In this document: piece by piece, positions 51,534 to 61,775 of the stretch
How positions within the stretch are numbered: position 1 is the stretch's first letter
Layout: every line of letters starts with the position of its first letter
Assembly (NCBI GenBank): GCA_958510825.1
Contig: OY294049.1
Span: forward strand, 23,636,945-23,700,944
Origin: Brachypterus glaber
Lineage: Eukaryota; Arthropoda; Insecta; Coleoptera; Kateretidae
Length of the DNA: 64,000 nt
Direction of reading: 5' to 3'
Notes under the pieces: generated by a model
What the model was told of the DNA's origin: nothing
Seen by the model: the letters and a program-made list of their open reading frames with translations, nothing else
The model's database searches: none
Position numbers and translations under genes: made by a program

Positions 51534-52679
51534 ATTTGATTTTTTTTTAACTTTTTTTTTATTTTTTTATTTTTTTTTCGTTTTTGATTTTAATGAAAAT
51601 AGGTCTATAGGGGAAAGTTAGATTTTGTTGGCAGCAGTATTTTTTTGTGGGCCTGTGTTATAAATAATATTTTACTAATGACCTCTGCTTAAATGTAGTC
51701 CATTTAACAATAATTCAAGATTAAATTGTCAATTTAACGTCTCAGATGTGTCATTTAAGATATTGATACGTGCTGTACCTCGAGGAAGTGTTCGTATTAA
51801 ATTTTGATCATTTAACCACGTACGGGACATGCTGAGAAGTAAATTGGTGCACCAAACATTCCCGTCCAATGGCATTCAATATTGCGACGATTGATCAGAC
51901 CGTTCTATCATTGTTTATGACTGTTTTGGCACCCCGTAAAGCCCTTCGCATGTGTCGCGGAAAAACTTCACAGAGAATGAATTAAAAGTAATAAGAAAAA
52001 AAACCTTTTCTACTGCATTTTATTATTGATGATTTTTTTCTTATAAAATAATTAAATAAAGTTGTTTTTTATAATCGAATAATTAATATTTATTTAATTT
52101 AATTATAATAATTAATTGCTTCTTTTAGAATTCATACCTTTTATAGATTTAGAATCAATAAAATAAATTTATTTAAAATATGTTTGCTATTTCCTCATTT
52201 ATTTTTGAATGATTATCATATTTAAAATATTTACATTTACTTAGTTAAAAAATATTTTTAATAACATGCCAAATTTAAATGAGCTCTAAGGGAGCTACGA
52301 CCCTTCGTAGATGACGCATTGAATGGGGAACAAAAAAAAGAATCAATAAAATTTTAATGCTGTAGGAAGATTATTTATTTAAAACTGAGCAAAAAAGTAC
52401 TCTTCACCAAAACACCTAAATTTAATATTAAAGGAGTAATAAGTAGCCGTTTAAAAAGTAACGTTTTTAGTGGCACAAAATGTTACACAGTGCTACTCTG
52501 ATAAAGTTAGGTTATTTTGGAATGACCACAAAAATTTTCTTTTAGTTGTTGATAGTAGACTACCCCCTCATTAGGTATCACTCCTCACCTAAATTGCAGC
52601 TGCTCTTTCTTGGGAGATTTTTAGCTTTTTCTTTTTTTATGTTTTCAAGTTTTTTAACTAGGTTTAATTAAAAGGATTT
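51534..52679. other. No gene recognised; one dispersed fragment
   Basis: 52280-52420 carries GAGCTCTAAGGGAGCTACGA, CATTGAATGGGGAACAAAAA and AATTTTAATGCTGTAGG, a relative of 41590-41690. A GC-richer stretch at 51770-51980 has no ORF or family that I recognise. Confidence 0.45.
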
Positions 52680-53110
52680 AAAATATTTACATTTACTTAT
52701 AAAATAATTTTTAAGCTGTTTTATAAGCATTACCAGCAAACCATCCATAGTTTTTTCAACATTTTGGGATCGTGCTGAGGGGTACTTTTCAACCAACAAA
52801 CGCTTGATGACCATTTTACTCTGTTTTGTTTGTTCAAAAATAAACATAAAAAAATTGATCTACCAAATAATTTTTACGCTTTTATAAAAAGTACTACCGG
52901 GAGGTCATTCCCTATTTTTTTAAAATTGTCGGATCGTGCTGAGGGGTAGCTTTCAACCAAGAAATGCTCGATGACGGTATTTCCCTGTTTTGTTTGTTTA
53001 AAAATAAATATAAACAAATTGATCTACCAAATAATTTTTACGCTGTTGTATAAAATACCACTATCAACAACTATTCCAAAAAACCTAAACTTAACAGGGT
53101 CGCACTGTGG
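52680..53110 (+). repeat. 164 bp tandem repeat, ~2.6 units
   Basis: GGATCGTGCTGAGGGGTA occurs at 52767 and 52931; TTGATCTACCAAATAATTTT near 52855 and 53020. Identity between units is high but not complete. Confidence 0.85.
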
Positions 53111-55479
53111 TTACTTCCTCTTAATTGAATTTTTTTTAAAAACAGTTGCTTTTACTTTTACTTAAGAAATCTATATCTTTACAAAAAATGCGGCTAGGAA
53201 TACATTCCCACAATAATTCTTAAACTCTTGTTTGACAAACGGTCTTAAAGCTATCGAAAGAATGTGAATAATGACTGCCTCTCACTTGCACGCACCCTGC
53301 CTTATGACGCTTTAACCATAAAGTTGCCGCTTCGTGCATACCTCCCCCTTTCGTCTTAGCTAACTTACCAAACTATACACTCGAACATGCATCAAAGTTG
53401 TCACCAGTGCATTGGTTTGGACTTTTGCAATGCTGCCTTAATACTCATGCAAATATCGTTGTTTTTTTGATACTGAACGAAAGTTTCCATTATTGTTGGG
53501 TTATTTGTTTTTATCTACGAGCATGAAGAAAGATGTCGCTTTCGGCACGCATGTGCGTGTGTAAAGAAGGCCTTTTCCGCACGCATAAATATTGTTTAAT
53601 TTCTTAATTCCTTAGTGTTATTTTTGTTATATTTATTCATAATATTATAAAAATGTTCATATTTCTTAACTGTTAATTGTTTTTCTTATTGAAAAAATAT
53701 AAAAATAAGATTAATTTAATAAAATATAAAAGTATATTTTAACTCCGCTCGTAGAAAAAATATTGTTTCTAACGCAAGCGTAAAGAGGGTTTGGACTCTA
53801 TTGCTTGCCTAAACTCCGCTACGCATTAGCAAAATAGCTATTTTGATATTCTTGATATATGTCAATTTCAAACAGTACTATGCCCAACCTAGTAAGTTTC
53901 AATAGGTGAAATGTCCATTTATGTCCATAATTAAAAAACTATTACGTACTTAATCAAAATCTTATTAAAATTAAGAAATATTACGTCAACGAAAATCACA
54001 TTATACAAAACAATACAAATTACCGACCGATTGTGTTTTAATTCGTTTTTTGCTTCTGGTTTAAAATTGCACCATTTGATTCTATACGCCTCAAGTGTGA
54101 TATGCTTTACTAAATCTTACAGTAATTTTTACTATGCTATAGCATAGTAGTAGCGCTAGTATTAATAAAGCCTTGTTTTGTGGGGATCCAAATTCACGTC
54201 ATGATGTGGTACTGTGAAAGCATACTGTATATAATACAGAATTAAAGCTGAAAACTGAAGGACTTTTATGGAACAAAAAAGTGTTTCTGGATAATAAAGA
54301 AATATTTTCAATTTTTATGCCCCTTTAAAAAATAAAACGGATTTTTTATGGGGTAAAAATGCTAAAAATTGACACATTAGGTTAATAAAGGCTAGAAAAA
54401 AATGCACTTGGAATTTTTTCCAAAGAGTTCTTTTTTTTGTAGGGTATTGTTTAATATGTCCGAATACAGGGTTTGTATTTAATTTTTTGAAATAAAGTAC
54501 AGGGTCTAAAAAATAATTAAATATCTCAATAAAAGTTAAAAAATGCACTAAATTGCAATAAAATATCAGTTGTGTAGCAAATAAACAAAAAATGTTTTTA
54601 AAATGCCTTTTAGTATGTTATATTATGTAATAAAATACATTAAATATTTTTTTTTTCAAAAAAAATGTGTAGAATATTTATTTTAAAAAAATTGAAAAAA
54701 GGAATCCGCAACACCCAGTTATAACAATAAACACATTTAAAAGCAATTTGGACATATATTAAGCGTCTTCGACAAATATCATCTCTTTTATCGAAATAAA
54801 GTAATTTTTTTTACATTTTATGGGATTTGTGATTTTTTTTGGACATTCTGTTATTCTTCTTAAAAAAATAAATATGGGGCCTTAATTGGTATTTATCAAT
54901 GAATTGCTAAAAAAAATACCAATGAGAAGAATTAACCTTTTTTATAGCATATATAAGCTTCATATATCAATTTTTAAGATGTTTTTACCCTGGTAAAGGC
55001 ATGTTTTCATATAAAAGGGTATATTTTTTTTAATATTCCCTTATTATTCAAATATAGTTTCCCTTCCTAAAATCGCCTGATTTCAAGGTTTTTATATTTA
55101 AATAATAATAAAAAGGCTAACATGTTTTCTCTCTAAAAAACCGCCGGGCGCGACCTCTAAATATATATTTAAAAATCTGAAAAAAAATGATGATTGGTTT
55201 TTGACCTAAATGAACATTTATAGGGGGTGGGACTCTAAATAATTTTGACTGGGTATCCTAATGTAAAGTGTTAATGAAAAAAGTTCTAAAAGCAAGCCAA
55301 ATGTGAAGTGTAAATCAAATATTAACTACAATGAAAGTTCGATCACAGAATACACACCCTGGAGTTTACATTATAACCGAATGAAAAGTAATTAAGACGG
55401 TGTAAAAATACAGAACGTAATTTTTCCTCTTCACTTAATTCATAAATCAATTATTAAACTCCTAGCGGTTTCACACCAG
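53111..55479. other. About 2.4 kb without a recognised gene
   Basis: AT-rich DNA. ACTATGCTATAGCATAGT (54131-54148) is a perfect 18 bp palindrome. GCACGCATGTGCGTGTG near 53546 is a small GC-richer patch. The minus ORF at 54315-54548 has no family signature. Confidence 0.45.
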
Positions 55480-55615
55480 AGGAGTATTCTGCCCTACTAC
55501 GTAACCAACTCCATTTGTCGCATAGCAGCGTTTTCATAATAGTACATCAGAGTTGACGTGAAAACGTTGCTATGTGACAAATGGAGTTACTGCTTTATAG
55601 TGTAGTAGTGCAGTA
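55480..55615. mobile_element. Short MITE with ~50 bp arms
   Basis: AACTCCATTTGTCGCATAGC then AGCGTTTTCA (to 55539) pairs with TGAAAACGTTGCTATGTGAC then AAATGGAGTT (from 55559) around a ~20 bp loop. Outer parts CCTACTACGT and TGTAGTAGTG also pair. ~135 bp. Confidence 0.8.
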
Positions 55616-55689
55616 TTATACGCTTACTTCGAACTTCAAAAAAATTAAAAAGTTCTCAAATGTTTTTATTGTTGGTCAGTTTGTTCCTT

Positions 55690-55830
55690 TGTCAATCCGC
55701 CCGTACGTCGGACCATATATCCATGTGTCGGTGTACCTTTCTGACCGTCCGTCCATCTGTCCATTCATCTGTCCATCTGTCCGTCCGTCCGTCCGTATGT
55801 TAGTCCATATGTCACTTTTTTGAGATAACT
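55690..55830 (+). repeat. GTCC/ATCT tetranucleotide-core repeat
   Basis: Degenerate (GTCC)n/(ATCT)n-type text (GACCGTCCGTCCATCTGTCC and on) followed by GAGATAACTCTAAGGAAG. The layout resembles the GTCG-core repeats at 12.8 and 49.3 kb, but the detailed sequence differs. Confidence 0.6.
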
Positions 55831-56155
55831 CTAAGGAAGAATCCAACCGACTTTTTTAGTCAATCTTGGTAAGGGTACGCAGCCTATTAAAATTGAAAAA
55901 GTATCCCCCAGATAACATTTAAAAAAATATGTTAAAAATAGAAGAAAAACACCTATCAACTTTTAAAAAATTTCAGGAAAATGGGTCTAAAATTAAAAAA
56001 GGTAAAAATTAGAAGGAAAAGTATATTCAACGTCTGTCTTTTTTTTTTAGGAAAAATTTACAAATTAATCTTTATCATTTCTACGAAACCGGAGGACATC
56101 ATATATAATGGTCGTTATGTCCTAAAAGAAAAGGCATTTTCTGAGGGGTAAATCG
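55831..56155. other. No recognisable feature
   Basis: AT-rich DNA between a tetranucleotide repeat and a tandem array. Confidence 0.35.
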
Positions 56156-56747
56156 CAGAGGAATTCGGTTGTACAAGTTGGAGGTACTCTGGAGGGAATC
56201 TTTGAAGGTTACGAGGTAATCTGAAGGAAATCTTTAAAGATTTCCTCCATTTCGGAAGAAATCTTAGAAACTCCAGGTAACCTTTGGAGGTAATCTGAAG
56301 GAAATCTTTAAAGATTTCGGAGGAAATCTTAGAAACTCGAGGTAATCTTTGGAGGTGATCTGAAGGAAATCTTTAAAGTTTTCCTCCGTTTCGGAGCAAA
56401 TCTTAGAAACTCGAGGTAATCCTTGAAGGTAATCTGTAGGAAATCTTTGAAGATTTCCTCCATTTCGGAGCAAATCTTAGAATCTCGAGGTAACCCTTGG
56501 AGGTAATCTGAAGGAAATCTTTAAAGATTTCCTCCGTTTCAGAGGAAATTTTAGAAACTTGGTGTTCTTTGGAGGTAATTTGAAGGAAATCTTTAAAGAT
56601 TACCTCCGTTTCGGAGAAAATCTTAGAAACTCGAGGTAATCTTTGGAGGTAATCTAAAGAAAATCTTTAAAGATTTCCTCCGTTTCGGAGGAAATCTTAG
56701 AAACTGAGGTAATATTGAAGGTAATCTGGAGATTTCCTCCTAAAGGT
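56156..56747 (+). repeat. 74 bp tandem array of perfect palindromes, 8 units
   Basis: TCTGAAGGAAATCTTT-type starts lie at 56220, 56294, 56359, 56433, 56507, 56580, 56653 and 56725: steps of 72-74 bp plus one of 65 where part of a unit is deleted. Most units contain the 22 bp self-complementary block GGAAATCTTTAAAGATTTCC with A and T either side. The rest of the unit (GGTAATCTTTGGAGGTAATC, GGAGGAAATCTTAGAAACTC) reuses the same words, so the unit may have grown from a shorter repeat. Confidence 0.95.
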
Positions 56748-57925
56748 GTACAAAATTTTGTCAGCGGTTTACCCCTCGGCATTTTCAGTTGGTTTTGTTG
56801 GTATGCAACTTTATGTACAATACACATTTGGTGTTTATTTTGATAGTTTTATAACCTGAAAAATAATTATTTGAATTGAATTGCAAATTTCGAAAAGGGC
56901 TCATCTCGTGGTTTTTTTTTTTAATTTAATTTTTCGTTTTTTTTTTTTTCATGTACTCATATAGACCGATGTTTTATGAGGGAGAACGGCTGTTTGTCAT
57001 AGTGGTGTAATATACGTGACTTTCTAAAATAAATGTCGAAAAGATTTTATCTCGATGTCTTAAAAATGAACGACCTACAAAAGTTAAGACAATACATACC
57101 GGGGAATTTTGAAAACCTTCTATGAAGGAATTCTGCAGTGACCGACACAAGCGGCATTACAGCTGGACGTCGAAGAAGACTTTTAATAAAAATTTTATTT
57201 TTGTATTTTTTTTGTATTTTTAACAGTATTTTTTTTATTATCAATAATATGCGTTTTACTACTAAAATCCAAAAAGTCCTCAGGTGAAGTTCGAAAAGGG
57301 CTTATCTCGGGAAACTGTAACGGTTATTTTCTCCATCAAAATTACCATTTTGCTTGGTTGTTATGAAAACGTACACAGAGGTTGGTAATTTGAGGAAAAA
57401 ACTTTTCAAATAAGTCAAATGGTTCAGCAGAAATTATTTTTTTTGTGTCTCCTGTAAAAACAGTTCTTTTTGAAATTTTCAATTTAATTATAATTAGAAT
57501 TTTTTTATATTATTTATTTATTATCATAACCTTTAAGCAGTTAAAAAACTGGTAACAAGGCCTGCACAATTCAAAATATAATATGAGGTTAACAAATTAT
57601 TTAGTATTAATTCATGCTTGATATTTGAATTCTTTCACTGAAAATTTATCAATAAATTTTCACTTTTACTTCAAAATTTTAAGTAGTTTTTTTCTTCCTT
57701 ATTAAAAAATTCTTTTGCAGAACTTTATGTCAATTACTTTATCATACCCTAATTATTCCATACCAAACATTTTTTTAATAATCTTTATTCTAAAAATTCT
57801 AAAAATTGGACTTTTTTAAGATGGGTAATTTTGACATCATTTGTCATTTATAAGAAACAATTTTTTTTATTGCTCTTTATTTTTATGTTGGCAATCTAAA
57901 AAATGTTGTGTGTCCGAAACTACTT
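56748..57925. other. No gene; a short repeated phrase
   Basis: AATTTCGAAAAGGGCTCATCTCG at 56888 and GTTCGAAAAGGGCTTATCTC at 57290 are similar. Otherwise AT-rich DNA with T/A runs. Confidence 0.4.
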
Positions 57926-57981
57926 CTTTGCTGGACTGGTTGCGAGCCTTATACTACGTTTCGCAAACCAGTCCAGCAAAG
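57926..57981. repeat. Hairpin with 20 bp arms
   Basis: CTTTGCTGGACTGGTTGCGA pairs with TCGCAAACCAGTCCAGCAAA; one extra base in the right arm. Loop 15 bp. It is ~60 bp left of the pogo-like element. Confidence 0.9.
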
Positions 57982-58038
57982 ACTTTCTTTGGTGCATTGG
58001 CTCACAATTAACTATTGTGTGTAGAAAATAAGTTATTA

Positions 58039-59423
58039 GGGGAGAAAGGGGTAATAAGAAACAAGGGTAATAAGAAACGATGAAGAAAAAAGCATGAAAA
58101 ATTTCTTCTAAAAATTTGAAAAAAAAGTACAAAGAACTCACATCCATCAGCTATTATTCCTAAAAATTTCAGGTTGCTACTTAAGCATTTTCATATTTTT
58201 TTTTAAGTAAAAAGTTAACATGTATTCATGAACTTTAATGTTTAAAGTGGGACCATTTTATCTTTGACTATGAATAAAAATTTTGTTAAAAGTTTTAGCA
58301 GGCTTTGCAACATTGATATATTTGACTGACATTTAAAGGTTGTAAATGTCATTATAATAATTTATTAAAAGTGATTCTGGTGTTTGCAGAGTTGTTTTCT
58401 CTTATTACCCCAGGTACTGTATTTTGTTGGGGTAATAAGAAACACTTTTTAAAACTCTTTATTTAAGGAACAATAAGAAACAAAAAGTTGATGATAAAAG
58501 CAGTGTAAAGAAAAATGATAAAGTTAAAAATAAAATTTCTCGATATTCATCAGAAACTAAAAGGACAAAGAAAAAATCCAGTAGTAATAGAGAGTGACTC
58601 ATCGTCGGAAAGTTTAACCTTGGAACTTGAAGACGCTGACTAGACTTAAATATCTCTGATATAGAAGAAGAGGAGTCACCAGAACTGGCGCTACTAGAAA
58701 AAAACTTTTATGCAGTAAATTTAAATCTAAACTGGTATTTGGCCTTTATTCATAAGGATTTGAATGAATTATATCAAATTAAGATTTTACAATCAGAAAT
58801 GGATGAATTTAGCTGGCCTCCAAATGAAAATATAGAATTTGTTCAAAGAAGACTTTTTTTTATGGACCCATTCAATTGTTGGGAAATGGGCCATTCAAAT
58901 TACGCAGAAGCGATAAATTAAACATCAACAATAGGTTTAATTGTTTGTAAAAGTTAAAATTACCAGTTATTATTACTGCTTTTTATCATTTTTTAGTTTT
59001 TTATAAAAAAATTTAAATGCGTTTTTTAGTTTAACAGTTCACCTTTTCAAAATAAAATTTTGTTTATTGATAAGTTTTTTAATCTTTATTAATTTTTGTT
59101 CAAATTTAAAGTAAACTTAGACGTGCTTTAGAGGTGTCTCTTGTGTATTCAGTTTATTTGTTTAAGCCTTTTTTATAGGGTATAATATTTTTGTTTCTTA
59201 ATACCCCATAAGGGGTAATAAGAAACAAAATTTTTAAAAAAGTTTATTATTTTTTTACAACTAAACGTATTAGTATTAATTGAATTTTATACAAGAAACT
59301 TAATACATCCGATCAATACATAATACAAAAAAAAATTGAAGCTTCTGCCTTAACGTTAAGTCCTAATTCTAACATGCTCTGTTTCTTAAAACCCCGAGTG
59401 TTTCTTATAACCCCTTTCTCCCC
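58039..59423 (+). mobile_element. Decayed pogo-like DNA transposon with TA target duplication
   Basis: 1385 bp. Left end GGGGAGAAAGGGGTAATAAG; right end in reverse complement GGGGAGAAAGGGGTTATAAG; both are flanked by TA (58037-58038, 59424-59425). The terminal repeat is ~25 bp with one mismatch. GGGTAATAAGAAAC or its complement recurs at about 58050, 58064, 58387, 58430, 59195, 59214, 59378 and 59400, near both ends and inside. A remnant of a transposase-like protein lies at 58575-58921. Tc1/mariner/pogo assignment rests on the TA and that remnant and is an inference. Confidence 0.75.
58575..58921 (+). pseudogene. Degenerate C-terminal fragment, probably pogo/jerky-type transposase
   Basis: Two frames join into one protein-like text. 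58575-58643 reads NPVVIESDSSSESLTLELED then AD and a stop. One frame away, about 58640-58921 reads LDLNISDIEEEESPELALLE, then FYAVNLNLNWYLAFIHKDLN, FSWPPNENIEFVQRRLFF and YAEAIN before a stop. Acidic, Ser-rich linkers followed by a ~60-residue domain with a WP...(E/D)... motif after a short beta-like segment are typical of the C-terminus of insect pogo/jerky-derived transposases, where a phrase like F.WP...DI...V stands. The catalytic domain and the DNA-binding domain are gone. The Met at 58739 is internal. Placement inside a TA-flanked element supports the call, but identity to any named transposase was not tested. Confidence 0.5.
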
Positions 59424-59435
59424 TAACACATAATA

Positions 59436-59495
59436 GCCCAGTCAAATGATTGGTTGTAAATTGCAAAAAATGCACAAAAGCTGATATTTTAAAGG
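59436..59495. repeat. Small fragment of foldback family F
   Basis: AGCCCAGTCAAATGATTGG, then ATTGCAAAAAATGCAC and GCTGATATTTTAAAGGATAG, as in the left end of the family, and then the sequence breaks off. Confidence 0.6.
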
Positions 59496-59505
59496 ATAGT
59501 ACAAT

Positions 59506-61546
59506 TCCCAGTATATCTCTTTTTGCCTATCAAATATTCATCTTTCATCCATCTTAATCCACCTAAACTAATTTTATCTGTAACTAACGTTTTTTCCAAA
59601 TAAACAGTTATTTTTTAAATCCTAGACATGTGTATTTGTTCATTTAATTTATAGTCCAGTTAAATGACGAATAATTCCTATATTGAAATTTCAAAAAATG
59701 CACACGGGTTGTTAGGGTAGTAGTTTGGACTTTTTGGGTAGTAGTGGATGATTACAGAATACTCCTGTTAGTTTTTCACCGGGTGATTTGCGTAACAGGT
59801 GACAGCCAAATTGGAGATGAAATTGTTTTTTTTTTATTTTTTAACCAAATTAATTTATCGGGGGATAAGCAAACTTGTAGTTCATGATATTCTCTATAAT
59901 TTTCATATATTTCGAATTTTCATAGGTACTTGGTACGGTTACAGAGGGCGCAACTCGCCTTTCAGCGCCTTATGTAACCGTACCAAAATAATATAGACTA
60001 TTTCACAAACAATATATAGGCCAATCAAAACTTTGCATTTTTAGTTTCTTGACCAATCAGATCAAAATGAATCTGATAATTTTTGCACATGTGCAATTAT
60101 CACTTGGTTACTATGGAAATAAGAAACTGACAGTTATGACATCTTAATAAATGTTACATTTTTGGAAAATGTGTATTTAATTTGTGAAGCTTACCTTTAG
60201 TTGATTTATTTTTATTGATAATATAAATGCTTATTACCAAAACATCCTAGGTATAAACCTTAATTAATTTTAGATAATATATTATATTTTATGCACTTTC
60301 CATCTTAAAAGCTTTAAATCAATGATATCAATAAATTTTAATTTATTTAATTGAATCTTGGCCACTCAAAACGAATTTAAATACTTATTAAAAATATATT
60401 TACAGTAAAGAATTAAATAATTTACTTCTTTTAAATGACAGAAATCAAAACATCAAATAACTGAGCTGGTACCAAATTTTATTATAAACCGATAGCAAAT
60501 TGTTTTTTTACTGGTGCAAACAATTTCCAAACAACTTCTTTTCAGTTGGAAACTAAACTTTTTAAACAAAAACAGTAATGATTTTTATTTAAATTCTAAA
60601 ATATATGATAACAACTATTTTATTGGAATAATCTCAAGCATAAAATATCCCTCAAGCAAAGTTTAGTCTTTCCAACATTCACGAACAAGTGAACATCGCG
60701 GTTTTAAAAAGGGTGACAAATTTGAGATTTAAAATTTTAATTATAGTTGTAAAGTAATATTGTTGTTTAGTTCTTAAATTTTTAATTTAAATATGAAACA
60801 ACATTAAACATGGTAAAATTATGTATAAAAATGGTTGAGTTGTGGGATATAGGCCAACAAGAAAACAACGCCAAAAACTTTGTTAACTAAAGGTTTAATT
60901 AACAATGTTTTTGGCATTGTTTTCTTTTTGGCCTATATCCCACAACTCAACAAATTTTATAAATATTTGAGGTGGTTACCAGTTTTTAATTAAAATTATA
61001 TACTTCCTTATTTTGTTTGTGAAATAATCTTTCAAAATACCATTCGTGCATGTTGAATTATACATATTTTTTTACTGTATATAAAAAAACATTTTGCTTA
61101 AGGAAATTGCCAAGCAAAATATTTTTTTTTAATACAGTAAAAAAATTATCGAAATTCTACATGCACTTTTGATATTACTACTGAAAATATCCTCATTAAC
61201 AAAATTGGTAAAATGCATTTTTATCGTAAGATGCATATTTACCAAGATAACCTCTTTCACACCTAAAATTCAAGATACACGCAAATCCCCCGGTGTAAAA
61301 CTAACCGGAGTGTTTCGTTACTAGGCCACTACTACCCTATAAACCCGTGTGCATTTTTTGAAATTTCAATAATTCTTCATTTAACTGGACTATAAATTAA
61401 ACGAACAAATACACATGTCTAGGAATTATAAAATATCTGTTTGATTGGAAAAAACGTCAGTTACAGATATAATTAGTTTAAGTGGAAGGAGGTGGATGAG
61501 AGATGAATATTTGGTCCGCAAAAAGGGATATACTGGGAATTGTGTC
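59506..61546. mobile_element. ~2 kb composite inverted repeat containing foldback family F sequence
   Basis: Outermost TTCCCAGTATATCTCTTTTT (59508) pairs with AAAAAGGGATATACTGGGAA (about 61524-61543). Pairing continues inward through ATCCACCTAAACTAATT / AATTAGTTTAAGTGGA, CCTAGACATGTGTATTTGTT / ACAAATACACATGTCTAGG, ATAGTCCAGTTAAATGA / TTCATTTAACTGGACTAT, AAAAAATGCACACGGGTT / ACCCGTGTGCATTTTTTG and CTCCTGTTAGTTTTTCACCG / CGGTGTAAAACTAACCGGAG. Arms are ~300 bp. The left side goes on into the family F core palindrome (59935-59985, GGTACGGTTACAGAGGGC). The middle (60000-61190) is unrelated AT-rich DNA with a large hairpin. Confidence 0.82.
60836..60951. repeat. Near-perfect hairpin, ~57 bp arms, almost no loop
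   Basis: TTGAGTTGTGGGATATAGGC and onward (from 60836) pairs with GCCTATATCCCACAACTCAA (to 60951). Four mismatches are seen over ~57 bp, and the arms meet at CTAAAGGTTTAA. If transcribed, the RNA would be a long stable stem. Confidence 0.93.
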
Positions 61547-61655
61547 TGTTGACACAGGAGTTATTAATTCGTGCCGTGAGCCAGAACTAACTCGATCCAC
61601 TCGTAATGTTTCATAGACAAGCAGGTAAAAGGGAATAAAAATAATAGTATATTGT

Positions 61656-61775
61656 ATACCTAGGCGGTAAAGCGGCATTTCTCCAGGCTGAAAGAAGAAA
61701 TGTACAGGCGAGCTTTAGTGAGCTTGGACACTTGTTAAAGCCTAGAAAAATCACTTTACCGCCGTGGTTTACAAG
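61656..61775. mobile_element. Hairpin element with the same asymmetric ends as the 10.5/21.6 kb family
   Basis: TATACCTAGGCGGTAAAG at the left and CTTTACCGCCGTGGTTTACA at the right. The stem (GGCGGTAAAG) differs from GGTAGAGAAGAC of the other family, but the outer ATACC(A/T)AGG and CCGTGGTTTA pattern is the same. The loop includes GGCGAGCTTTAGTGAGCTTG. Confidence 0.65.

Noticed and set aside
56156..56747. CRISPR-like or operator array
   Set aside because: Units are contiguous 74 bp minisatellite repeats with no unique spacers and no associated genes.
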